Of a stretch of 64,000 nt of DNA, positions 57,746-64,000 are shown piece by piece. This stretch comes from Halomonas alimentaria (GTDB lineage: Bacteria; Pseudomonadota; Gammaproteobacteria; Pseudomonadales; Halomonadaceae): NCBI RefSeq assembly GCF_009902005.1, contig NZ_WUTT01000001.1, positions 1,390,541 through 1,454,540 on the forward strand, written 5' to 3'. The position numbers were made by a program, and so were the translations under genes. How positions within the stretch are numbered: position 1 is the first letter of the stretch; the number at the start of each line of letters is the position of its first letter. A model generated the notes under the pieces. That model had not been told where the DNA came from. It did no database searches and saw nothing but the letters and a program-made list of their open reading frames with translations.

Positions 57746-58975
57746 ATGACACGACGAATCCTGATCCGCGCCACCGGCGCGGCGCGGCCGGGCCAGCTGG
57801 CCGGCCTGGGCAGGGCCCTGGCCGCCAGCGGCGCGAGGCTGCTGGACATCAACCAGAGCGTGACCTTCGGCATGCTCTCCCTGGAGGCCCTGGTCGGGCT
57901 CGACCACGAGGCCGATCTCGAGGCGGCGCTTTCGGCGGCAGGGGACGAGCTGGGCCTCGACGTCCAGGCGATCCAGGTTGCCGCCGAGGACTACCAGCGC
58001 TGGAGCAGCCAGGCCAGCCAGCCGCGGCTGATCCTGTCCCTGCTGGCGCCGCACCTGCCCGCCGGGATCCTGGCCGAGGTGGGGGCGCTCACCGCCGAGC
58101 ATGGCCTGACCGTGGAGCTGATCCACCGCCTCTCCGGGCGCGAGCCCCTGGACGGCGGTGTGCCCGGTGAGCGTGATGCCATCCAGGGTGCCTGCGTGGA
58201 GTGCTGGCTGCGCGGAGAGGAGGTGGACCTCGATGCCCTGCGCGAGAAGGCGCTGGCGCTGGGCGCCATGCACGGCGTGGATATCGCCATCCAGGAGGAC
58301 TCCATCTGGCGCCGGCATCGCCGCCTGGTGTGCTTCGACATGGACTCCACCCTGATCAAGGCCGAGGTGATCGACGAGCTGGCGCGCCGCCACGGCGTCT
58401 ATGACGAGGTGGCCGAGGTCACCGAGCGGGCGATGCGCGGCGAACTGGACTTCCAGCAGAGCTTCCGCGAGCGCATGGCCAAGCTTGCCGGCCTCGACGA
58501 GTCGGTGCTGGCCGAGATTGCCGAGTCGCTTCCGCTGATGGATGGCGTCGAGCGGCTGATGGCCCAGCTCAAGCGCCTGGGCTACCGCACGGCGATCCTC
58601 TCGGGCGGCTTCACCTACTTCGCCCGCCACCTGCAGGAGAAGCTCGGCTTCGACGAGATCCACGCCAACGAGCTGGTGATCGAGAACGGCAAGGTGACCG
58701 GCGAGGTCCGCGAGCCGATCCTCGACGCCGACCGCAAGGCAGAGCTGCTGCGCGAGATCGCCGCACGCGAGGGGCTTGCCATGGAGCAGACCATCGCCGT
58801 GGGCGATGGCGCCAACGACCTCAAGATGCTCGCTGCCGCCGGGCTCGGCATCGCCTTCCGCGCCAAGCCCCTGGTGCGCGTCCAGGCGCGCCACTCCATC
58901 TCGACGCTGGGGCTCGATGCGGTGCTCTACCTGATCGGTTATCGCCAGGGTGACCTGGAGGAGTCAGTGTCGTGA
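57746..58975 (+). CDS. serB: SerB, phosphoserine phosphatase
   Basis: Dephosphorylates phosphoserine, the last step of serine synthesis. 409 residues, long for SerB because it has a two-part N-terminal regulatory region that resembles ACT domains (residues about 1-170), then the HAD catalytic domain. Motif I is CFDMDSTLIKAEVIDEL with D198 and D200; motif II/III region LSGGFTYFARHL; motif IV VGDGANDLKML. The N-terminal ACT pair is known in pseudomonad-type SerB. It overlaps the channel gene by four bases (GTGA). Confidence 0.93.
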   Translation: MTRRILIRATGAARPGQLAGLGRALAASGARLLDINQSVTFGMLSLEALVGLDHEADLEAALSAAGDELGLDVQAIQVAAEDYQRWSSQASQPRLILSLLAPHLPAGILAEVGALTAEHGLTVELIHRLSGREPLDGGVPGERDAIQGACVECWLRGEEVDLDALREKALALGAMHGVDIAIQEDSIWRRHRRLVCFDMDSTLIKAEVIDELARRHGVYDEVAEVTERAMRGELDFQQSFRERMAKLAGLDESVLAEIAESLPLMDGVERLMAQLKRLGYRTAILSGGFTYFARHLQEKLGFDEIHANELVIENGKVTGEVREPILDADRKAELLREIAAREGLAMEQTIAVGDGANDLKMLAAAGLGIAFRAKPLVRVQARHSISTLGLDAVLYLIGYRQGDLEESVS

Positions 58976-59796
58976 GCTCGGTCTTCGAGGCATGGCGCGA
59001 CCGTTTCGAGCGGCTGCGTGCCAACAAGCTGTTCGAGACCGCGGTCATCGCCATCATCATCATCTCGGCGCTGCTGATCGGCGCCAAGACCTACGAGGAG
59101 ACCAATCGCTTCCAGCAGTGGCTGCTGGTCCTGGACGTGGCGGTGACGGTGTTCTTCCTGGTGGAGATCCTGATCCGCATGGCCGCGGAACGGCGCCTGC
59201 GGGACTTCTTCCGCCGCGGCTGGAACATCTTCGACTTCCTGATCGTCACCGCCAGCCTGATCCCCCTGGACGATTCGGAGATGGTGCTGCTGGCGCGGCT
59301 GCTGCGAATCTTCCGGGTGCTGCGCCTGGTCTCGATGATCCCCGAGCTGCGCCTGCTGATGGCGGCACTGGTCAAGTCGATCCCGCGCATGGGCTATGTG
59401 GCGCTGCTGATGTTCATCATCTTCTACATCTATGCGGCCATCGGCAGCTTCCTGTTCGCGGACATCGATGAATTCCTGTGGGGCAATATCTCCATCGCCA
59501 TGCTCACGCTGTTCCGCATCGCCACCTTCGAGGACTGGACCGACGTGATGTATGCCACTCAGGAGGTGTATGCCTGGAGCTGGATCTACTACCTGACCTT
59601 CATCTTCCTCACCGCCTTCATCTTCCTCAACATGATGATCGGCATCGTGCTCGACGTGATGCAGAAGGAGAGCGTGCAGATGGAGATCGAGAGCGGCGAG
59701 GGGGAGGCCGCCGAGCTCCACGGCCTGCGCAGCGACGTGCGCGAGCTGCGTGACCAGCTGACCCGCATGGAGGCACTGCTGGAGCGACGGAGTTGA
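58972..59796 (+). CDS. Voltage-gated sodium channel, BacNav type
   Basis: A 274-residue single-domain ion channel, as in NaChBac and NavMs. Six helices: S1 at about 22-38, S4 with four Arg spaced by three (R109, R112, R115, R118), then the pore with selectivity filter T185-F-E-D-W189 (TFEDWTD) and S6 (FIFLNMMIGIVLDVM). The filter is close to the TLESW/TLEDW of sodium-selective bacterial channels; Phe at position 2 is unusual. A Glu/Arg coiled coil (SDVRELRDQLTRMEALLERR) at the C-terminus should assemble the tetramer. In haloalkaliphiles such channels support sodium re-entry for motility and pH homeostasis. It is translationally coupled to serB. Confidence 0.85.
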   Translation: MSSVFEAWRDRFERLRANKLFETAVIAIIIISALLIGAKTYEETNRFQQWLLVLDVAVTVFFLVEILIRMAAERRLRDFFRRGWNIFDFLIVTASLIPLDDSEMVLLARLLRIFRVLRLVSMIPELRLLMAALVKSIPRMGYVALLMFIIFYIYAAIGSFLFADIDEFLWGNISIAMLTLFRIATFEDWTDVMYATQEVYAWSWIYYLTFIFLTAFIFLNMMIGIVLDVMQKESVQMEIESGEGEAAELHGLRSDVRELRDQLTRMEALLERRS

Positions 59797-59821
59797 CAAC
59801 GCCCTCCAGGCCTGATTTTCT
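59793..59821 (+). promoter_or_regulatory. Candidate promoter for the leu leader and leuA
   Basis: A perfect -35 TTGACA (59793-59798) overlaps the stop of the channel gene. At 17 bases spacing stands TTTTCT (59816-59821), a poor -10. Transcription would start close to base 59828, the leader-peptide ATG, so the leader mRNA could be leaderless. Confidence 0.4.
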
Positions 59822-59827
59822 AGGGGT

Positions 59828-59878
59828 ATGAACCTGACCGCGTACGACCTCGACCTACGACTACTAGCGCTAGCCTGA
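59828..59878 (+). CDS. leuL: Leucine leader peptide (LeuL-like)
   Basis: A 16-residue frame, MNLTAYDLDLRLLALA, with six Leu residues. Four of the last five Leu codons (at residues 10, 12, 13, 15) are CTA, a codon avoided in the high-GC genes around it. That is the hallmark of a leader peptide whose translation stalls when Leu-tRNA is low. It lies about 255 bases before leuA, in the right place for an attenuator. The ribosome site is weak (AGGGG only one base before ATG); translation may start without a leader. It was too short for a standard gene finder. Function is inferred from content and place. Confidence 0.75.
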   Translation: MNLTAYDLDLRLLALA

Positions 59879-60132
59879 GCGCTGGCGATGCCGCCTGCAT
59901 CGCCGAGTCACTGCTCCCCTGTTGGAGCCCCGGTCGTCAAGAGGTCGTACCATGTCATCCATCCCCGTCGTCACAGCTTGTTTCCAGGTCGCGCCGGTAT
60001 CGCCCCAGCGGGGCGCTGCCTGCCGCACCGTGATCTTTCATGCAGCGCCCCGACCGGCTCCCCGCCGTCGGGGCGCTGCCGTTTCCGAACGCCAGCACGC
60101 CTGACGCCCCGTATCCAGAGGAGAACGCCGCC
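59879..60132 (+). promoter_or_regulatory. leuA leader RNA with candidate attenuator
   Basis: Region between leader peptide and leuA. First hairpin: GGCGATG with CATCGCC (59884-59904). Main hairpin: GCAGCGCCCCGAC (60042-60054) with GTCGGGGCGCTGC (60067-60079), 13 perfect pairs, followed by CGTTT. A second copy of the 3' arm, GGGGCGCTGC, occurs at 60010-60019 and can pair with the same GCAGCGCCCC, so two mutually exclusive hairpins are possible. A 51-codon frame (59952-60104) has no Leu-rich run and is probably chance. The U-tract is weak, so the terminator call is tentative. Confidence 0.5.
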
Positions 60133-61839
60133 ATGATGCTCGACAATCCCGCCGCCAAGTATCGCCCCTTCGTCGCCGTGGACCTGCCCGACCGCCAGTG
60201 GCCCAATCGCCGCATCGAGCAGCCGCCCATCTGGACCAGCGTCGACCTGCGCGACGGCAACCAGTCGCTGATCGACCCCATGGATCAGGAGCGCAAGCAG
60301 CGCCTCTTCGACCTGCTGGTGAAGGTCGGCTTCAAGGAGATCGAGGTCGGCTTCCCCTCCGCCTCCCAGACCGACTATGACTTCGTGCGCTCGCTGATCG
60401 AGAATGAGCGCATTCCCGAGGATGTCACCATCCAGGTGCTGACCCAGGCCCGCGACCACCTGATCGATCGCACCTTCGAGGCCCTCAAGGGGTCGAAGAA
60501 CGCCATCGTCCATGTCTACAACGCCACCGATCCGATGTTCCGCCGCGTGGTATTCGGTGTCGACAAGCCCGAGTGCATCCAGATCGCCGTGGATGCCACC
60601 GCGCGTATCCGTCAGCGCATGGAGGAGTCCCCCGAGACGAACTGGACCTTCCAGTACTCGCCGGAGCTGTTCACCACCACCGAGATGGAGTTCGCCCGGG
60701 AGATCGTCGAGGCGGTCATGGACACCTTCGGCGCCAGCGCCGAGAAGAAGATGATCGTCAACTTGCCGGCCACGGTGGAGGTCGCCACTCCCAACAACTA
60801 CGCCGACCAGATCGAATGGTTCTGCCGCAACATCAAGGATCGTGAGGCGCTGATCGTCAGCGTGCATCCCCACAATGACCGCGGCACCGGCGTTGCTGCC
60901 GCCGAGATGACGCTGATGGCCGGCGCCGATCGCGTCGAGGGCACCCTGTTCGGCAACGGCGAACGGACCGGCAACGTGGATATCGTCACCCTGGCGATGA
61001 ACATGTACACCCAGGGGGTGCACCCGGGGCTCGACTTCTCGAATATCACCCCGGTCATGCGCGAGGTAGAGTACTGCAATCAGCTGCCGGTGCATCCGCG
61101 CCACCCCTATGTGGGCGACCTGGTGTTCACCGCCTTCTCCGGCTCGCACCAGGATGCCATCAAGAAGGGCATGGCCGAGCGCCGCGCGCACCCCGAGGCC
61201 GTCTGGGACGTGCCCTACCTGCCCATCGACCCGCTGGACGTGGGCCGTAGCTACGAGGCGGTGATTCGCGTCAACAGCCAGTCGGGCAAGGGTGGCGTCT
61301 CCTACCTGCTGGAGCAGGAGCACGGCATCGAGCTGCCGCGCCGCCTCTCCATCGAGTTCAGCCAGGTTGTGCAGGAGGTGGCTGACCGCACGGGCAAGGA
61401 GATCACCTCGCAGATGATCTACCAGGCCTTCGCCGACGAGTACCTCGAGCAGACCTCGCCCTTCGGACTGGTCAGCCATCGCCTCTCCTCGGAGCCGGAC
61501 AGCCCCACCGTGACCCTGGAGGCCACCATCGAGGAGCGCGGCGAGCGGCGTACCCTCCAGGGGCAGGGCAACGGCCCGCTGGCCGCCTTCATCAAGGCGC
61601 TGGCCGCCGCCGGCCATGACGTGGAGATCATCGACTACCACGAGCACTCCCGTGGCCAGGGCTCGGATGCCGAGGCGATCGCCTACGTGGAGGTGCGCAT
61701 CGACGGTGAGGCGGTGTTTGGCGTGGGCACCGACGAGAGCATCACCAGCGCCTCCATGAAGGCGGTGATGAGCGCCATCAACCGCAAGCTGTCCACCCAG
61801 GCGCCGGCGGCCAATGTGACTGCTGCGTCACTGGCGTGA
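60133..61839 (+). CDS. leuA: LeuA, 2-isopropylmalate synthase
   Basis: First committed enzyme of leucine synthesis, joining acetyl-CoA and 2-oxoisovalerate. 568 residues, the LeuA2 class. The N-terminus [19 protein letters not shown] has the Asp/Arg metal site; [11 protein letters not shown] carries the metal-binding His pair; GNGERTGN follows. The C-terminal regulatory domain (about 420-560), with [18 protein letters not shown], should bind leucine for feedback. ATG 60133 is used, with GAGGAG ten bases before; a second ATG follows at once. A leader peptide and attenuator-like region precede it. Confidence 0.94.
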   Translation: MMLDNPAAKYRPFVAVDLPDRQWPNRRIEQPPIWTSVDLRDGNQSLIDPMDQERKQRLFDLLVKVGFKEIEVGFPSASQTDYDFVRSLIENERIPEDVTIQVLTQARDHLIDRTFEALKGSKNAIVHVYNATDPMFRRVVFGVDKPECIQIAVDATARIRQRMEESPETNWTFQYSPELFTTTEMEFAREIVEAVMDTFGASAEKKMIVNLPATVEVATPNNYADQIEWFCRNIKDREALIVSVHPHNDRGTGVAAAEMTLMAGADRVEGTLFGNGERTGNVDIVTLAMNMYTQGVHPGLDFSNITPVMREVEYCNQLPVHPRHPYVGDLVFTAFSGSHQDAIKKGMAERRAHPEAVWDVPYLPIDPLDVGRSYEAVIRVNSQSGKGGVSYLLEQEHGIELPRRLSIEFSQVVQEVADRTGKEITSQMIYQAFADEYLEQTSPFGLVSHRLSSEPDSPTVTLEATIEERGERRTLQGQGNGPLAAFIKALAAAGHDVEIIDYHEHSRGQGSDAEAIAYVEVRIDGEAVFGVGTDESITSASMKAVMSAINRKLSTQAPAANVTAASLA

Positions 61840-61849
61840 ACGGCCTCCT

Positions 61850-61967
61850 GTAGGAGCCCGACTTGTCGGGCGATTGGCGCCGCAGGCGCCCGGCGGTGTT
61901 GCCCAGAGCCGATGGCTGCTGCCGGGGAGGCCTACGGCCTCCATCGCCCAATGAATTGGGCTCCTAC
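61850..61967. repeat. REP pair (BIME) between leuA and epmB
   Basis: Left GTAGGAGCCCGACTTGTCGG (61850); right, read leftward from 61967, GTAGGAGCCCAATTCATTGG. A GGGGAGGCCTACGGCCTCC hairpin lies between. The TAG stop of epmB (61966-61964) is in the right element's head. It separates convergent leuA and epmB. Confidence 0.8.
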
Positions 61968-62998
61968 AAGGGCGTCTTGCTCCCTTCGCCGGGGATCTCC
62001 CTGACCAGCCGCGGCATCAGGAATCCCGGCAGCAGCTCCCTGAGGCCCGCGACCAGTTCGCGGGCCTCGTCGTCCGGGACGTCGAAGTGGGCCGCGCCGG
62101 CTACCGGGTCGAGCACATGCAGATAGTAGGGCAGCACGCCGGCTTCGAAGAGCCGTTCGGAGAGCGTGGCCAGCGCCGCCACCGAGTCGTTGACCCCGCG
62201 CAGCAGCACGCTCTGGTTGAGCAGGGTTACCCCGGCCGCGCGCAGGCGGGCACAGGCGGCGATGACGGCGTCATCGATCTCGTGGGGGTGGTTGATATGC
62301 AGCACCATCACCTTCTGCAGGCGAGTGCCTCCGAGCCAGGTGAGCAGGGTGTCGTCGATGCGATCGGGGATCACCACCGGCAGGCGGGTATGAATCCGCA
62401 GGCGCGTCAGGTGGGGGATCTCCTCCAGGCGCGCCACCAGCCAGGCGAGGCGCCGATCGCTGGCGGCCAGGGGGTCGCCGCCGGAGAGGATCGCCTCGTG
62501 GATTGTGGTGTCGTCACGTAGGGTGTCGAGGGTCGCCTCCCACTGGGCCATGGAGGGGGAGTTCTCGGCGTAGGGGAAGTGGCGACGGAAGCAGTAGCGG
62601 CAGTTCACCGCACAGGCAGGGCTCGCGATCAGCAGCACGCGCCCCGAGTACTTGTGGATCAGCCCCTTGGCCGGGGTATGCGCGGCCTCTTCCAGCGGGT
62701 CGGCAACATAGCCTGGCGTGGGCCGGACCTCCTCGTCTAACGGGAGTACCTGACGCAGGAGGGGGTCGTGGGGATCGCCAGGTCGCATGCGCGAAAGGAA
62801 GGCCTCCGGCACGCGCACCTCGAAGAGCTCATGGCCAGCCTCTGCCCCGGGCAGCCAGCGCTCGTCCAGCCCCAGGCGGCGACACAGCTCGCGCGGGTCG
62901 CGGACGGCGCCGGCCAGCTGGGCCTGCCAGGCGGGCTGCAACGTCAGCGGTTCGCCTTCGTCATGACGCTGCAAAGGGGCGGGGCTTCGGGTTATCAT
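61964..62998 (-). CDS. epmB: EpmB, EF-P lysine 2,3-aminomutase
   Basis: Radical-SAM enzyme that makes beta-lysine for EF-P. 344 residues from ATG 62998; the frame runs further over efp but is only its shadow. The iron-sulfur motif CxxxCxxC is in CAVNCRYCFRRHFPY. AILSGGDPLAASDRRLAWLV and HINHPHEIDDAVIAAC are typical of the KamA/EpmB family, and the length fits EpmB better than the larger KamA. It is divergent from efp. With EpmA it gives a complete EF-P modification set. Confidence 0.93.
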   Translation of the reverse strand: MITRSPAPLQRHDEGEPLTLQPAWQAQLAGAVRDPRELCRRLGLDERWLPGAEAGHELFEVRVPEAFLSRMRPGDPHDPLLRQVLPLDEEVRPTPGYVADPLEEAAHTPAKGLIHKYSGRVLLIASPACAVNCRYCFRRHFPYAENSPSMAQWEATLDTLRDDTTIHEAILSGGDPLAASDRRLAWLVARLEEIPHLTRLRIHTRLPVVIPDRIDDTLLTWLGGTRLQKVMVLHINHPHEIDDAVIAACARLRAAGVTLLNQSVLLRGVNDSVAALATLSERLFEAGVLPYYLHVLDPVAGAAHFDVPDDEARELVAGLRELLPGFLMPRLVREIPGEGSKTPL

Positions 62999-63115
62999 GC
63001 GGCACCAGTCAATGCTGACGAGATTGCGCCTCGTAAGGCATGCCCTCGTCGAAAATCGTTTCCCAGTGCGCCGCCGGGGCTCCGGTGACGCGCTCAAATC
63101 CATGGGTGAGTGAAG

Positions 63116-63682
63116 ATGGCGAACTATTCTACCAACGAATTCAAGGCCGGTCTGAAGGTGATGCTCGACGGCGACCCCTGTGCGATCGTCGAGAACGAGT
63201 TCGTCAAGCCGGGCAAGGGCCAGGCGTTCAACCGCGTCAAGCTGCGCAACCTGATGACCGGCCGCGTCTGGGAGCGCACCTTCAAGTCCGGCGAGAGCCT
63301 GGAAGGCGCCGATGTCCTGGATCTGGATATGGAGTATCTCTATAACGATGGCGAGATGTGGTACTTCATGAAGACCGACGGCTCCTTCGAGCAGTATCCG
63401 GTGGAGAAGAAGGCCCTGGGCGACACCGAGAAGTGGCTCAAGGAGCAGGTGGTCTACACCATCACTCTGTGGAACGACAACGCCATCAGTGTGAGCCCGC
63501 CCAACTTCATCGAACTCGAGGTGACCGAGACCGACCCCGGCCTGAAGGGCGACACCGCCCAGGGCGGCTCCAAGCCGGCGACCCTCTCCTCCGGTGCCGT
63601 GGTGCGTGTGCCGCTGTTCATCAACGAGGGCGAGGTCCTCAAGGTGGATACGCGGAGCGGCGAGTACGTCTCCCGCGCCTGA
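63116..63682 (+). CDS. efp: Elongation factor P
   Basis: Relieves ribosome stalling at polyproline stretches. 188 residues from ATG 63116 (GGTGAG five bases before; GTG 63110 is two codons longer). The N-terminal KOW domain holds Lys34 in the loop KPGKGQAF, the site of beta-lysylation, and the two OB-like domains end [12 protein letters not shown]. It lies next to epmB and just before epmA. No hydroxylation gene (epmC) is seen. Confidence 0.97.
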   Translation: MANYSTNEFKAGLKVMLDGDPCAIVENEFVKPGKGQAFNRVKLRNLMTGRVWERTFKSGESLEGADVLDLDMEYLYNDGEMWYFMKTDGSFEQYPVEKKALGDTEKWLKEQVVYTITLWNDNAISVSPPNFIELEVTETDPGLKGDTAQGGSKPATLSSGAVVRVPLFINEGEVLKVDTRSGEYVSRA

Positions 63683-63705
63683 TTGCATTTAGCTGCGAGC
63701 TGAAA

Positions 63706-63817
63706 GCGGCGCCGGGGACAGGTCGAAGCGGAGGTCCTATGCCACGGATGGCATCGGTAGCGCCCAGGGATGGGTTTACAGCGCCTCCGCGTAGGCCTGT
63801 CGCCGGATAAGCCGCGG
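63706..63817 (+). repeat. Imperfect-palindrome repeat element, copy 3
   Basis: Bounded by GCGGCGCCGGGGACAGGTC and GGCCTGTCGCCGGATAAGCC. Interior CTATGCCACGGATGGCATCG forms a hairpin. It sits in the efp-epmA gap, as copy 2 sits between parC and serB. Confidence 0.8.
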
Positions 63818-63829
63818 CTTTGCACTATG

Positions 63830-63853
63830 AAGGCCACGCTTATGCGTGGCCTT
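63830..63853 (+). terminator. Hairpin before epmA
   Basis: AAGGCCACGC pairs with GCGTGGCCTT around TTAT, a 10-bp stem. No T-run follows, so it may end efp transcripts only partly. Confidence 0.45.
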
Positions 63854-63875
63854 GGCGATTCTGGAGACCCTGAAG

Positions 63876-64000
63876 ATGATCGACGACTGGCGCCCCACGG
63901 CGACCATCGTGACCCTGCGCGAGCGGGCGCGGTTGATTGCCGAGGTGCGCACCTTCTTCGCCGAGCGCGGCGTGCTGGAGGTGGAGACCCCGGTGCTTGG
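63876..64000 (+). CDS. epmA: EpmA, EF-P lysyltransferase (3' end cut by the window)
   Basis: Homologue of the class II lysyl-tRNA synthetase core that ligates beta-lysine to Lys34 of EF-P. The 41 visible residues start [20 protein letters not shown] and continue [15 protein letters not shown], the EpmA/GenX N-terminus. It has no anticodon-binding domain at the N-terminus, unlike LysS, where about 150 residues precede the same block. The ATG at 63876 follows GGAGAC at 63863-63868. Together with efp and epmB it completes the modification system. Confidence 0.85.
   Translation, partial: MIDDWRPTATIVTLRERARLIAEVRTFFAERGVLEVETPVL

Noticed and set aside
59952..60104. 51-codon frame between leader peptide and leuA as an alternative leader peptide
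   Set aside because: It has no Leu-rich run and overlaps the hairpins; the CTA-rich frame at 59828 fits much better.
62999..63688. N-terminal extension of epmB over efp on the minus strand
   Set aside because: The extra part is antisense to efp and unlike any radical-SAM protein; the true start is ATG 62998.

Overview
The window is a high-GC gammaproteobacterial chromosome segment. Gene content and order point to the Halomonadaceae (Halomonas-like) or a close relative. This is inferred from the pseudomonad-type run HAD phosphatase-rppH-ptsP-tauE-lgt-thyA-folA, the nudF-yqiB-cpdA...yqiA-parE-parC order, acidic porins, a bacterial voltage-gated sodium channel, and REP and palindromic intergenic repeats. 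No database search was possible. Almost all genes are housekeeping genes. Both ends are cut: tex at the left and epmA at the right.

Layout. 1-5.2 kb: tex, gshA-dsbB and an alpha/beta hydrolase. 5.2-10.2 kb: a REP tandem array, then a complete leftward ABC importer of the branched-chain amino acid/amide class. 10.3-16.6 kb: rsd, a two-gene RND efflux pump and mdh. 16.5-26.1 kb: HAD phosphatase, rppH-ptsP, an NRDE protein, a membrane receiver protein that looks like a decayed hybrid kinase, a TauE-type permease, lgt, a HEPN/MNT toxin-antitoxin-like pair, and thyA-folA. 26.2-33.2 kb: a ProQ-domain protein whose linker contains REP sequence, an OmpC-type porin, a two-domain periplasmic protein and two DcaP-type porins. 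33.2-39.8 kb: a diguanylate cyclase, tRNA-Arg(CCU), an OprC-type copper receptor and a FUSC transporter. 39.9-45.5 kb: cmoM-rsmC, a DUF2442 protein, greB, a TPR protein and nudF-yqiB-cpdA. 45.5-57.6 kb: cysDN, a zinc peptidase, a GlsB-type protein, cmoAB, pgi, and yqiA-parE-parC. 57.7-64 kb: serB with a BacNav-type channel, leuA behind a leader peptide, then epmB, efp and epmA.

How the genes work together. cmoA, cmoB and cmoM together make and methylate cmo5U34 in tRNA. efp, epmB and epmA form the EF-P lysylation system, and EF-P carries Lys34. cysDN activates sulfate, and gshA turns cysteine into glutathione. thyA and folA are coupled through dihydrofolate. ptsP and rppH form the usual pseudomonad-type pair.

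Most interesting points: (i) a 16-residue Leu-rich leader peptide using rare CTA codons before leuA, with a possible attenuator; (ii) a HEPN/MNT module between lgt and thyA; (iii) REP elements whose GTAGGAG head supplies the TAG stop codon of four genes, and one REP pair read through in frame inside the ProQ-family gene; (iv) a second family of imperfect-palindrome elements in three copies; (v) a membrane protein with a recognisable HisKA-like box that has lost its histidine.
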